Below are positions 52,584-60,898 of a stretch of DNA of 64,000 nt, in pieces (position 1 is the first letter of the stretch; the number at the start of each line of letters is the position of its first letter). A program made the position numbers and the translations under genes. The notes under the pieces were generated by a model. It was not told the origin of the DNA. It saw only the letters and a program-made list of their open reading frames with translations, and did not search any database. The stretch is from Paenibacillus senegalensis JC66 (GTDB lineage: Bacteria; Bacillota; Bacilli; Paenibacillales; NBRC-103111), in NCBI RefSeq assembly GCF_000285515.1, contig NZ_HE610959.1:618699-682698 (forward strand), written 5' to 3'.

Positions 52584-53396
52584 GTGAAGGCTAAAGACTC
52601 GACACGAGGTATTGTTCATGCAGCTTCCGGACAAAACAAATTTACTCTGTCCCGCATTGTACCGGGAAAGCTGCTCGAGCCTTTCATCGAGCATTATTGG
52701 GCTGTCCGCTATAATCTGCCGGAGGGAGAAACATACACACAGACAGTGTTGTCTTATCCTAACGTTCACTTGGCTTTCGAGGATGATGAGGAAGGACGCC
52801 GTTCACTGCTGTATGGGATCCCGAAACGCCCATTTGTTCGGGAGCTGCGAGGTGCCGGGCGGGTGCTGGGCGTCAAGTTTCGGGCGGGCGGCTTTTATCC
52901 GTTTTGGCAGCGGGACGTTTCCCTATTGACCGGCTTGACGATCCCCGCTTCGGAAATATTCAGCAACGGTCTTTCCCAATGGACGGATATGATACTTGAC
53001 GCCGGCGATGATGCAGCGATGGCGCGACAGGCAGAGCTCGCTTTGCTGGAAAGACTGCCGCAGAAAGATGCACAGGCAGAGCTGACGGCTCGTATTGTAG
53101 AGGAAGCGATGAACGACCGCAACCTCATTAAGGTGGAGCAGCTCAGCGAGCGCTCCGGCCATTCCACCCGCCAGCTGCAGCGCCTGTTCCGCAAATATGT
53201 CGGCGTTACACCGAAGTGGGTGATCAAGCGCTTTCGTCTCCAGGAAGCGGCGGAGCGGCTGGAAAAAGACGAATCGGCTCAATGGGCAGAGCTCGCCGTG
53301 CAGCTTGGCTATTTTGACCAGGCCCACTTCATTAAAGATTTCAAATCGGTGCTTGGTCAATCTCCTGCAGCATATAGAAATAAGTCGGGCGGTTAA
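52584..53396 (+). CDS. AraC-family regulator (DUF6597-type N-terminus)
   Basis: 270 residues from GTG at 52584, 10 bases after AGGAGG. N-terminal sensor part (FTLSRIVPGKLLEPFIEHYW, FRAGGFYPFW) is the DUF6597-type domain. C-terminal AraC domain with two helix-turn-helix motifs: LSERSGHSTRQLQRLFRKYV and AVQLGYFDQAHFIKDFKSVL, then GQSPAAYR. It may regulate the divergent VOC gene. Its 3' end abuts a truncated second VOC gene only 5 bases away. Confidence 0.88.
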   Translation: MKAKDSTRGIVHAASGQNKFTLSRIVPGKLLEPFIEHYWAVRYNLPEGETYTQTVLSYPNVHLAFEDDEEGRRSLLYGIPKRPFVRELRGAGRVLGVKFRAGGFYPFWQRDVSLLTGLTIPASEIFSNGLSQWTDMILDAGDDAAMARQAELALLERLPQKDAQAELTARIVEEAMNDRNLIKVEQLSERSGHSTRQLQRLFRKYVGVTPKWVIKRFRLQEAAERLEKDESAQWAELAVQLGYFDQAHFIKDFKSVLGQSPAAYRNKSGG

Positions 53397-53401
53397 TGGG
53401 A

Positions 53402-53593
53402 TTAACCATGTTTGAGTGCAAAAAGTTCCAGCATAGTTTCATTGTCCTTGGCTGGAGCCACCGTCAGATAATTCCAGCCTGGTGCAAACTCCACCTCCAT
53501 ACAGACCACAAATCCCAATTTCTCCGTGTAGAATTTTTTTGCTTCTTCCTGATCTTTTACAAATATCGTTAGTTGAATAGCTTTAGTTATCAT
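53402..53593 (-). pseudogene. 3'-truncated VOC-family gene
   Basis: 63 residues from ATG at 53593 (AAAGGTGGG upstream): MITKAIQLTIFVKDQEEAKK, FYTEKLGFVVCMEVEFAPGW and NYLTVAPAKDNETMLEL. This is the N-terminal half of a two-module VOC protein; intact relatives are about 120-130 residues and continue with a second beta-alpha-beta module that is missing. The frame ends 5 bases before the end of the convergent AraC gene, so a deletion or rearrangement probably joined the two. A half-size homodimeric protein is still possible. Confidence 0.65.
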
Positions 53594-53784
53594 TTGCGCC
53601 CACCTTTCTTTGAGACCCAATCTGTTGGCCACCCTATGTGAAACCAACTACGGTCTTTTTGAATTCAGTATCATCTCGTATTTTAACACTCCGCCGTAGT
53701 GGACATTTCTTTTCTCTTGCTATTGAAGTCTTCTTCATAGCAGCCAACCAACTGTCGCCAGCAGCGAAACGTCAGCTCCTAGCT

Positions 53785-53895
53785 CGCTCATTCGTTTGCT
53801 CATGCGTCCACTCATCTACTTCGCCTACTCGTTTGCTCATGCTTCCGCTCATCTACTTCGCTTACTCGTTTGCTCATGCTTCCGCTCAACTATTT
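53785..53895 (+). repeat. 37-bp tandem repeat, three copies
   Basis: Units starting at 53785, 53822 and 53859 share TCGCYTACTCGTTTGCTCAT followed by GCTTCCGCTCATCTACT; the first is more diverged. The open frame through it (53638-54000) is Cys/Ser-rich text of repeat origin. Confidence 0.88.
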
Positions 53896-53922
53896 TGCTC
53901 ATTTTCTAAGCTCATACAAAAA

Positions 53923-53952
53923 GGCAGTAGGAATCCTTCTTTCCCTACTGCC
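53923..53952 (-). terminator. Terminator of serine hydrolase gene
   Basis: On the minus strand GGCAGTAGGG-AAAGAAGGATT-CCTACTGCC is followed by TTTTTG. Confidence 0.85.
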
Positions 53953-53975
53953 AATTACGTACTGGAGTATGGCCG

Positions 53976-55574
53976 TCACTCCTGCCGTTCAACTTGGTGA
54001 ATATGAATTTTATCGCGCACTGCCGTATTCCGCTGACCGTTTATGCTATATGCAGACTGATTCATGGATTGATTATTCATCGAAACATTGATATCGCATT
54101 GAAATTCTACGGCTTGTCCCTTAAATATGAACGTGTAAGTTACCACGTATGGCGTTTCAATATAATAAAGGGTTAGTACTAGCGTGCTTTCGTTATTCAA
54201 CGAAGCATAAATGACTACCTCTTGCCACGTTTTAGACAGATCTTTGTGATAAAAATCCCTCGTATGTACCGGTTTAGAAAAGTCAAATGGAATAATGCGA
54301 TTAAGATCATGACCGATCAATTGAAGCTTCCGCGCCCCATCTTCCCGACAAAGGAAGCGGATCGTTTTAATTCCGGCAGAATTTTGACTCATTGTATAAG
54401 TGCTATTGTGAGCTATCATCGGAAGCCTATAGCTGTAATCATGAAGGATTGGCAGCTCGGCGGGACGCTCTGCAGGAAAAGGAGCATGGGCAGCCGCAGG
54501 GTTGCCGCCAATCTTAGCTAACAAAGACTGCAGCTCCATGTAGTCTTCACGTACAGTTGCACTTTCACGTGCAGTTGTACTTTCATGTACCGTTGCACTT
54601 TTACGGACGGTTACACTTTTGTCCAGAGGGTCAAGAATATGCTCAAAAATCAGGTTCAGCAGGGTCTGCAAACAACCCCCGGATTTGAAGCTTGAAGTGG
54701 CTGCAACGACTATATTTTCCTTTGGGGCCACAAAGCATAACTGGCCAAATGCTCCATCGCCCCGATAGCAGCCCCGCCTGCACAAATGAATCTGATAGCC
54801 ATACCCCTGGGCTGAATCTATCCTTGAAGCACCTGCACGATTATCGCTTTGCTCCGCAGTCGCCATTTTGAGGTAGTCCTCTGACACAATTCTGTTACCC
54901 TCATACATTCCATTGTTCAAAAGCATAACCCCGAATTTCGCAATATCCTCAGTACGCAAGCTCAAGCCCATGCCCCCTGCCGTAATTCCTAATGGACAAG
55001 TTTCCCAGGCCGGTCTTGGGATGTCCAGAGGCTCGAATAAGGTGGGCATCAAAAAATCAACCAGATTTTGCCCCGTTACCTTTTCTATAATGGCAGACAG
55101 CATATAGCTAGAATGTGTGCTGTAGCGGTAATAAGTCCCCGGTTCATGCTCGACGTCTTGAGACAGAAAAGCTTTTACCCAATCCTCTTCCCTCTCTACA
55201 TAAGGATAAATATTATGCTGATGACCCGCATTCATGCATAAGAGATGATGTATGGTCATTTTGGCCAAGTTCGGACTGATCGTTTCAGGCAGCTTGTCGG
55301 GGAAAAAAGAAATGACCGGATCCTCTAACTCGAGCCATCCCCTGTCCCTTGCTATGCCGACCGCTATCGAAGTGAAGGTTTTACTCAGGGAAAAAAGCAG
55401 CTGCGGGCACTCCTTGCGATAAGGAGGCCGCCAAAACTGAGCCGTGGCCCTGCCATTCTGAAGCAGCATGAAAGTGTTAACCTGCAGGTTGAGCTGTTCA
55501 ATCTGATTGAAGAACTGAATTAATGCTTTCGAAGGCAGCCCGTGATGGTCAGGCAGATCTGTTATGATTCCCAA
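53976..55574 (-). CDS. Serine hydrolase (class C beta-lactamase-like) with repeat linker
   Basis: 532 residues from TTG at 55574 (GAGGAG 7 bases upstream, overlapping the end of the previous gene); the frame is open 15 codons further without a site. The Pfam beta-lactamase fold shows the SxxK nucleophile in FSLSKTF and the YxN-like YST in YRYSTHSSYM, plus HHLLCMNAGH. No signal peptide, so probably cytosolic. After about residue 300 lies a linker of four six-residue repeats (KSATVR type), then a C-terminal beta-rich domain. Esterase or peptidase; substrate unknown. Confidence 0.82.
   Translation of the reverse strand: MGIITDLPDHHGLPSKALIQFFNQIEQLNLQVNTFMLLQNGRATAQFWRPPYRKECPQLLFSLSKTFTSIAVGIARDRGWLELEDPVISFFPDKLPETISPNLAKMTIHHLLCMNAGHQHNIYPYVEREEDWVKAFLSQDVEHEPGTYYRYSTHSSYMLSAIIEKVTGQNLVDFLMPTLFEPLDIPRPAWETCPLGITAGGMGLSLRTEDIAKFGVMLLNNGMYEGNRIVSEDYLKMATAEQSDNRAGASRIDSAQGYGYQIHLCRRGCYRGDGAFGQLCFVAPKENIVVAATSSFKSGGCLQTLLNLIFEHILDPLDKSVTVRKSATVHESTTARESATVREDYMELQSLLAKIGGNPAAAHAPFPAERPAELPILHDYSYRLPMIAHNSTYTMSQNSAGIKTIRFLCREDGARKLQLIGHDLNRIIPFDFSKPVHTRDFYHKDLSKTWQEVVIYASLNNESTLVLTLYYIETPYVVTYTFIFKGQAVEFQCDINVSMNNQSMNQSAYSINGQRNTAVRDKIHIHQVERQE
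54549..54620 (-). repeat. 18-bp in-frame tandem repeat in serine hydrolase gene
   Basis: Four 18-bp units start at 54549, 54567, 54585 and 54603 and encode KSVTVR, KSATVH, ESTTAR and ESATVR. Length variation would keep the frame. Confidence 0.9.
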
Positions 55575-55575
55575 T

Positions 55576-56169
55576 CTATAACTCCTCTCGTTTCCCCGTT
55601 TCTTGTCTGGCAAAACCAAAGGCAGCTATGATCTGCTCTGCTGTTGCCCGCGCTTCCAGTTCCGAGGTGTCGATACGCAAATACAGCTCCTTCTGAATCT
55701 CTCCCGGACGGGAATTTAGCCTGTACTTCTTCATAGTGTCCTGCAAATCCCTCTCCGACCATTCCAAATTCCGTTTGGACGGCTTGTGAGCCAGGCGGTT
55801 AGGTGTCTGATTTCGCTCTAGCCGTATCGATAAATCCGCCTCCAGTTCTACCCAATACACCTCGTTGCCTTCTTTTTCAAATAGGCTGCTAATTTCCTCT
55901 ACATACTCCCAGTCCTCGGGACGGTCAAAGGCCCATACAAAGGTAAAAATAAGACCTGGCAAATCACTCTGAGCTGCTTCCTCAAACACAGCTCGGCGGA
56001 TCCGTTGGATCAGCCTTTTCCCTTCAGGCGATCCGTAGCTAAACAACGCGGTGACGAAGTCTATACTCATGTGATTGTGAAAAAGCTTAAACCCCGTTAA
56101 TTCAGCAAGCTCCTGACCAACGCTCATTTTTCCAACGGCCTGCGGTCCGATCAATAGGATAAATTTCAA
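55576..56169 (-). CDS. P-loop NTPase, shikimate/chloramphenicol-kinase-like
   Basis: 197 residues from TTG at 56169 with GAGGAGGGGG upstream. Walker A GPQAVGKMSVG at residues 8-18 (consensus GxxxxGK[ST], with Met in place of Ser/Thr after Lys and Ser one position later), then ELTGFKLFHNHMSIDFV, FTFVWAFDRPEDWEYV and RLERNQTPNRLAHKPSKRN, a basic lid segment. The layout is that of small AAA/kinase-like proteins that phosphorylate a small molecule. Stop and next start are one base apart, so it is coupled to the serine hydrolase. Substrate unknown. Confidence 0.75.
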   Translation of the reverse strand: MKFILLIGPQAVGKMSVGQELAELTGFKLFHNHMSIDFVTALFSYGSPEGKRLIQRIRRAVFEEAAQSDLPGLIFTFVWAFDRPEDWEYVEEISSLFEKEGNEVYWVELEADLSIRLERNQTPNRLAHKPSKRNLEWSERDLQDTMKKYRLNSRPGEIQKELYLRIDTSELEARATAEQIIAAFGFARQETGKREEL

Positions 56170-56348
56170 TGCTCCCCCTCCTCATCCTGTAAATCTCGCG
56201 AACCCCGCTAAGCAGCCTAACTGCTCCTTTTACCGAATTGTCATTTACTGGGGATCGTTTTTTTGTAAGATTATATAGGAAAAAGCCGATTAAGGAAACG
56301 GAAAATTAAACAGAAATCATTTAATCCCTTAAAAAGACAGGAGGACTT

Positions 56349-56882
56349 ATGAGCGGAAGAAGCAGAAGATTTACACAGTACCAATGCCTGTTGGCCGCCC
56401 TGATTATAGCTTTGGCGCTCGCCCTGTTGTTGGTTATCATATTAGCTGCACAGCTGATGATGAACAGGACGGACACCTATATAGTATTGCCAGCCGAGCA
56501 AGCAAGCTTAGAAGTCCAGGAAGGCATCACAACCGCTGTAGAGAAAAGAGAAAGCGGTTTGCTCGATGGGAGCATTACGTACTCCTTGGACGAACGGGCT
56601 GTTCATCTAATTTTCGACTTGAAAAATGTTCATTCTAATCTCCGCATCACTTTTATAAACGAGGAAGGCTCCGGGGTCATCTTGGGAGAGGGCAATGCGT
56701 TAATGAAGCTGGGAGAGATACAAGACGAGGTTATCTTGTCGCCGGTAAATCACGGAATCGTGTTTTGGTCGCAAATTCCCCGGAGGATTCTTGGCGGGAG
56801 CAGCCAATTTACGATTAAGATAGAAGACGCTATAAGCTCCCTCCTTCTGGCGGAAGCATCAGTCGTCTTACATCATGAATAA
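56349..56882 (+). CDS. Membrane-anchored protein of unknown function
   Basis: 177 residues; AGGAGG lies 6-7 bases before the ATG. A basic N-terminus and one long membrane segment (LLAALIIALALALLLVIILAAQL, residues about 14-36) anchor a C-terminal domain of about 135 residues on the outside. I do not recognise the domain; it is predicted to be mostly beta-strand (ITYSLDERAVHLIFDLK, NLRITFINEEGSGVIL, HGIVFWSQIPRRILGG). It is divergent from the kinase-like gene and convergent with the ABC-2 permease genes. Confidence 0.7.
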   Translation: MSGRSRRFTQYQCLLAALIIALALALLLVIILAAQLMMNRTDTYIVLPAEQASLEVQEGITTAVEKRESGLLDGSITYSLDERAVHLIFDLKNVHSNLRITFINEEGSGVILGEGNALMKLGEIQDEVILSPVNHGIVFWSQIPRRILGGSSQFTIKIEDAISSLLLAEASVVLHHE

Positions 56883-57015
56883 CCGGCTATGCCAGACCAC
56901 CGAGTCTAAAAACTGGCCGGGAGAATACCCTTCTCCCGCAATACCCTCCCATCCTGAACTTCTCCCGTCTATCCTTTTATCACCTGCTTGAACCCTGGTA
57001 CTGGCTGTCTCATCA

Positions 57016-57747
57016 CTATACCGCCTTTCTTTGAAAGTACAGATAGCTTCCAAGGAAAAACAGAACGAAGCTGCCTCCTACCACAGTCAATAATTGATCC
57101 CAGGGAACATAGAACAGGCTGCTCTCACCCTCACGAATGTACATCATGGAAAAAGGCTGCGCCCACGGATAATAAGGCGCCACTTTATTGGAGTTAACAA
57201 CCAGCAAGGTCGGCAAGGTAAAGATTACATTAATCGCCAAGGGGATAGCGAAGCTCCTGAACAAAATGGACAGGCCCAGCTGCAGCGCAAGCAGCGGGAA
57301 GGCAGCTACCCAGCCGCCAAATATGCTTTTCCAGACGATAGCGAGAGGAAATGGATCGGCAAAGCCATTGAATTTTCCAGCCAAATAAATGGACCCCATA
57401 TACAGGATTTGCATGACGAATACCAGGAACAACAGCAGGCTGTATTTCGCCACAAACAACTGACCGCGGGTTATTGGCAAAGCGAGCAGATGCTTCCAGC
57501 CGCCAGCCTGATGCTCATACCTGCAAATGAGACTGGCTAGAACAGCCGTGATCAAAGGCAAAAATAAGAGGGCATAGACTATATTGGAGTAGACCAATTG
57601 CAAATACCAGGCGTTGACACCGGGGTCCAAGTCCATACCACCGTTCAGTAGCCCCATCGCTAAGCCGACTAGAGGGCCTGCCAGCCAGACAAGCATTCCT
57701 TTGGTTTTGCGAAGTTTATACCATTCCGCTTGAATAATAGAGAACAT
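57016..57747 (-). CDS. ABC-2 permease, lantibiotic-immunity type (LanG-like)
   Basis: 243 residues, about six membrane helices. It begins MFSIIQAEWYKLRKTKGMLV, the typical start of MutE/MutG/EpiE permeases that pair with BcrA-like ATPases. Its start overlaps the preceding permease by one base (TAATG), so the two are co-translated. With its partner it would form the channel that expels a membrane-active peptide (lantibiotic or bacitracin-like). Confidence 0.85.
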   Translation of the reverse strand: MFSIIQAEWYKLRKTKGMLVWLAGPLVGLAMGLLNGGMDLDPGVNAWYLQLVYSNIVYALLFLPLITAVLASLICRYEHQAGGWKHLLALPITRGQLFVAKYSLLLFLVFVMQILYMGSIYLAGKFNGFADPFPLAIVWKSIFGGWVAAFPLLALQLGLSILFRSFAIPLAINVIFTLPTLLVVNSNKVAPYYPWAQPFSMMYIREGESSLFYVPWDQLLTVVGGSFVLFFLGSYLYFQRKAV

Positions 57748-58457
57748 TATTTCACATCCCTGCGTTTAAAGTCCAGCATCCCGGCCAAATAAAGAGCAGC
57801 TCCCGCTATCAAGCCGAGACCAACGTTCAGTAAAGGCTCCTGCCAGGCGTTTTGCAATAATGGCCACTTCCAGATCATCCAATCCGGAAGAGCATACGGC
57901 ATAAAAGCAAATACGACTCCCATAATGCCTATAGTGATGGGAAGGCCCTGATTACGGCTTACCGTAGTTAGCCATAAATGCAGAGCAAGGACAGGCAGGG
58001 CCGCAAAAAAGGGATAGAACCCATGCTGCAGCATCAGCCCATAGGGGATCGGTCCATCCAGCTGTAAAAACACTCCGTAGCCCCAAGTCCATAAAGTTAG
58101 CAAGATACAGGATAGGAAAAGGAATCCCAGCAGCATGGACATTTTCGCCAAATATACACTCAGCTTGGATACAGGAAAAGCCATAATCTGCTTCCATGCA
58201 TTCGTTTCATCCTCTACACTGGCCAGTAAAGAGGTGAGAATGACAATCCCTAATATTAAAGCCAGCGGAGTAAAACTGCTGACATTTTCCAAGTAATCGC
58301 GCCAATGATCGTCACTGATTTGCAGTAAGTAGTCTTTTCGCACCCCGTAATTAACCATTTGCAGCGCCACCACGCCAAAGGGTCCAAGGAAGGTCAGGAA
58401 CCAAAACCCTTTACGCCTCACTTTATAAAATTCAGCGGCAATTAGCTGTCTGATCAT
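57747..58457 (-). CDS. ABC-2 permease, lantibiotic-immunity type (LanE-like)
   Basis: 236 residues, about six membrane helices, starting MIRQLIAAEFYKVRRKGFWF. It follows the same family pattern as the next gene (ANAWKQIMAFPVSKLSVYLA). Overlaps the ATPase gene by 4 bases and the next permease by 1, so ATPase and both permeases form one translationally coupled unit. Confidence 0.85.
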   Translation of the reverse strand: MIRQLIAAEFYKVRRKGFWFLTFLGPFGVVALQMVNYGVRKDYLLQISDDHWRDYLENVSSFTPLALILGIVILTSLLASVEDETNAWKQIMAFPVSKLSVYLAKMSMLLGFLFLSCILLTLWTWGYGVFLQLDGPIPYGLMLQHGFYPFFAALPVLALHLWLTTVSRNQGLPITIGIMGVVFAFMPYALPDWMIWKWPLLQNAWQEPLLNVGLGLIAGAALYLAGMLDFKRRDVK

Positions 58458-59368
58458 ACCGCTTCCTCCCCCGCCGCGATCAGATCCAGGAATATCGTTT
58501 CTAAAGCTCTCTTCTCCTCCTCTACCCGGTAAACCGAATGCCCCTTCATGACGAGCGTATGGACAGCTTGAGCTACGGCTGCATCAGAGCGGTCCGCCAA
58601 ATAGAGTCTGTCTTCTTTCCAATCGGCTTGAATTCCTGCAGATAGCAGGACATGCCGTGCCATTTTACTTTCGCTTACAGCCAGAGAAACTTGATTTTGC
58701 GCCAGCTTCCGCAGTGCTTGAATGGAATCCTGGAAAATCATTTGCCCTTTCCTTACAATCCCAACAGTGGTCGCCATTTGATCCATTTCCGCCAGCAAAT
58801 GGCTGGAGACCAGAATGGTCATGCCGTTTTCAGAAGCCAGCTGTTTGATCAAGTTTCTCATCTCGATAATGCCTGACGGATCCAAGCCGTTAGTCGGCTC
58901 GTCCAAGATCAACAGCTCCGGTTCGTTCAGCAAGGCTGCAGCGATGCCGAGGCGCTGCTTCATCCCAAGAGAGAAGCCTTTCACCGCTTTGCCTGCCACA
59001 TTGGATAACTGAACCAGCTCCAGCACTTCATGGATTCTTTTCTTGGGGACGTTTACCAGCTTTCTCCATACTTCCAAATTTTCATGAGCGGTTAGATGGG
59101 GATAGTAGGACGGATTCTCCACCAAGGAACCGACTCTGCTTAAAATCGATTTCCGTGACTGCTTCAAGTCCTCTTGGAAAATCCGAACCGTTCCCTCGGT
59201 AGGTTTAACTAGACCTAGCAGCATTCGGATTGTGCTCGATTTGCCGGAACCGTTAGGCCCCAAAAATCCGTACACGGAGCCTTTTGGAACCTTCATCATT
59301 AGTTGATTTACCGCATAATCGCGGCCATAGCGTTTGGATAAGCGGTTGGTTTCCACAACATATTCCAT
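58454..59368 (-). CDS. ABC ATPase, BcrA/LanF type
   Basis: 304 residues. Walker A GPNGSGKSST, Q loop, signature FSLGMKQRLGIA, Walker B LLILDEPTNGLD and H loop SSHLLAEM are intact. YGFLGPNGSGKSS and the C-terminal extension after residue 215 are typical of the BcrA/NatA drug-resistance group that powers LanFEG transporters. GAGGTGAGAGC precedes the ATG. A pair of 11-bp direct repeats upstream (59425-59445) is a candidate response-regulator site. Confidence 0.92.
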   Translation of the reverse strand: MEYVVETNRLSKRYGRDYAVNQLMMKVPKGSVYGFLGPNGSGKSSTIRMLLGLVKPTEGTVRIFQEDLKQSRKSILSRVGSLVENPSYYPHLTAHENLEVWRKLVNVPKKRIHEVLELVQLSNVAGKAVKGFSLGMKQRLGIAAALLNEPELLILDEPTNGLDPSGIIEMRNLIKQLASENGMTILVSSHLLAEMDQMATTVGIVRKGQMIFQDSIQALRKLAQNQVSLAVSESKMARHVLLSAGIQADWKEDRLYLADRSDAAVAQAVHTLVMKGHSVYRVEEEKRALETIFLDLIAAGEEAV

Positions 59369-59424
59369 TATGCTCTCACCTCATCCTCTATCTTAAAGAT
59401 TGAAGGTTAGATTGAGATCCGGGC

Positions 59425-59445
59425 TTGTTTAAAATTTGTTTAAAA
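59425..59445 (-). promoter_or_regulatory. Direct-repeat site upstream of LanFEG-like operon
   Basis: TTGTTTAAAA occurs twice exactly 11 bases apart on the + strand (59425-59434 and 59436-59445). OmpR-type regulators bind such one-turn direct repeats. It lies between the terminator of the two-component genes and the ATPase start. The -10-like TAAGAT downstream lacks a good -35, as expected for an activated promoter. Confidence 0.6.
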
Positions 59446-59473
59446 AAAGACGGGAAGGTAACGCCTTCCCGCC
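59442..59473 (-). terminator. Terminator between kinase and LanFEG-like genes
   Basis: On the minus strand CGGGAAGG-CGTTA-CCTTCCCG followed by TCTTTTTTT. It ends the regulator/kinase transcript before the transporter unit. Confidence 0.85.
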
Positions 59474-59518
59474 TCATTGCCTTTCTCAGCATATGTTAAA
59501 CGCTGCTCTATTTACTAT

Positions 59519-60898
59519 TTAGTATCGAACACCGCCCTGCTTAGTTTTAATCAGCTTAACGGTCGTTCCTTGTTTGCTTGGGAGCATCACCCATTCCAGA
59601 TTCATTGTCTTCACCATTTTATCCACAATGGATAGCCCGATGCCGGCCCCTTTTTCGCTTGAGTCGAGGTCAGCTCCCTGCCCTTTATCCTTAATAATCA
59701 CAGCATCATAACCGTCATGCATTTCTGTGGTCACTTGCAGAAACAGCCCGGAATGAGCGTGACGCAGCACATTCTGGATCAGGTTATCAAGAATTCTTTC
59801 CATCCACTGCTTGTCTATTTCCCACATCGGCTGATTCAAGGGATGCAGATCAACCACGATCTCGAATCCTTCCTTCTCCAGCACCGGGTACCAGCTGGCC
59901 ACGACTTCTCTGACAAGACGCAGCACATCCGTTTGCTCTGGCTCATAGTTCAGCTTGCTGGCCATAAGCAGCGTGTAAGCCATCAGATTCTCCATTAGCC
60001 GGTCAATGCTCACAATCGATGCCTCGATCGCTTGTACGGCCTGGCTTCCCTCCGGCGTCAGCTGCTCCTTCGTAAGAGAATAAGTGTTGGCCCTAAGCTT
60101 CGTTAGCGGGGTCCGCAAATCATGAGAAAGGTTAGCTATCAGCTCTCGCCGCAGCTGCTCTTCCTGCTGCTCTCTCTCCTTGCTTTCCCTAAGCTCGAAC
60201 ACCATTTCGTTAAAGGTATGCTCAAGCTGTCCAATCTCATCGATTTTATCTGCATGGATTTGAATCGGTAATTGATTGGCGTCCCGCATTTTCATAGCAT
60301 CCTGCAGCAGCAGCAAGCGCTTGCGAATCCCGCGGAAGAACATGAAGGAAATAAGCAAAAACAAGAGCAGCACCAGAAGAACAGAGCCCATGAGCACCGC
60401 GCCGTATCGTTCATAGACCGGCACCAGGACGGGAGCCAGCACGGAACGCGGAAGTTCCAGCACGACAAAACCATCGGTTTGCTGTTCCCCGACAAAGGCA
60501 ATGACCGTAAAAGGATCACCGCCGTATCGTTCTTTTATAAATTGGGCTGTAAAAGAGGGCGTCCATTGATGCGGCAAGGACGGATCCGCATCCAATTGCT
60601 CTGCGAGCACTCCTTGCGCATCCACCCAGAACATAGCCGCTTCCTTATAGTCTTCTTTCCAGGCAGCAAAATGCCGGCGAATTCCATCAGGTGAGGCCGC
60701 TTGCAGCTCACCCGCCTGCTCATGCCACTGTTCCTCAATAGCTGCTGCTGAAATTTGATCCTGAGGCAAGCTCGTCTTATCCAGGCTTTGAACGATGACA
60801 AAGAAAATGCCTACACCCAGATAAATGGCTTGGATTAAAAACAATGCCATAAGGATAATCAGCATATATTTAAATTGCAGTGATCTCCAAAACTTCAT
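59519..60898 (-). CDS. Histidine kinase, LanK/BceS-like
   Basis: 459 residues. Two membrane segments (about 10-32 and 180-200) flank an extracytoplasmic domain of about 150 residues. A HAMP-like linker leads to the phosphoacceptor His in NLSHDLRTPLT, N box near LDNLIQNVLRHA, G1 in DKGQGADLDSSEKG and GLSIV. The large sensor domain distinguishes it from intramembrane BceS kinases. Overlaps the response regulator gene by 4 bases. It probably senses the peptide exported by the adjacent transporter. Confidence 0.9.
   Translation of the reverse strand: MKFWRSLQFKYMLIILMALFLIQAIYLGVGIFFVIVQSLDKTSLPQDQISAAAIEEQWHEQAGELQAASPDGIRRHFAAWKEDYKEAAMFWVDAQGVLAEQLDADPSLPHQWTPSFTAQFIKERYGGDPFTVIAFVGEQQTDGFVVLELPRSVLAPVLVPVYERYGAVLMGSVLLVLLLFLLISFMFFRGIRKRLLLLQDAMKMRDANQLPIQIHADKIDEIGQLEHTFNEMVFELRESKEREQQEEQLRRELIANLSHDLRTPLTKLRANTYSLTKEQLTPEGSQAVQAIEASIVSIDRLMENLMAYTLLMASKLNYEPEQTDVLRLVREVVASWYPVLEKEGFEIVVDLHPLNQPMWEIDKQWMERILDNLIQNVLRHAHSGLFLQVTTEMHDGYDAVIIKDKGQGADLDSSEKGAGIGLSIVDKMVKTMNLEWVMLPSKQGTTVKLIKTKQGGVRY

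Noticed and set aside
53638-54000. 120-codon open frame across the 37-bp repeats
   Set aside because: Composed of repeat translation plus the terminator of the opposite gene; no ribosome site.
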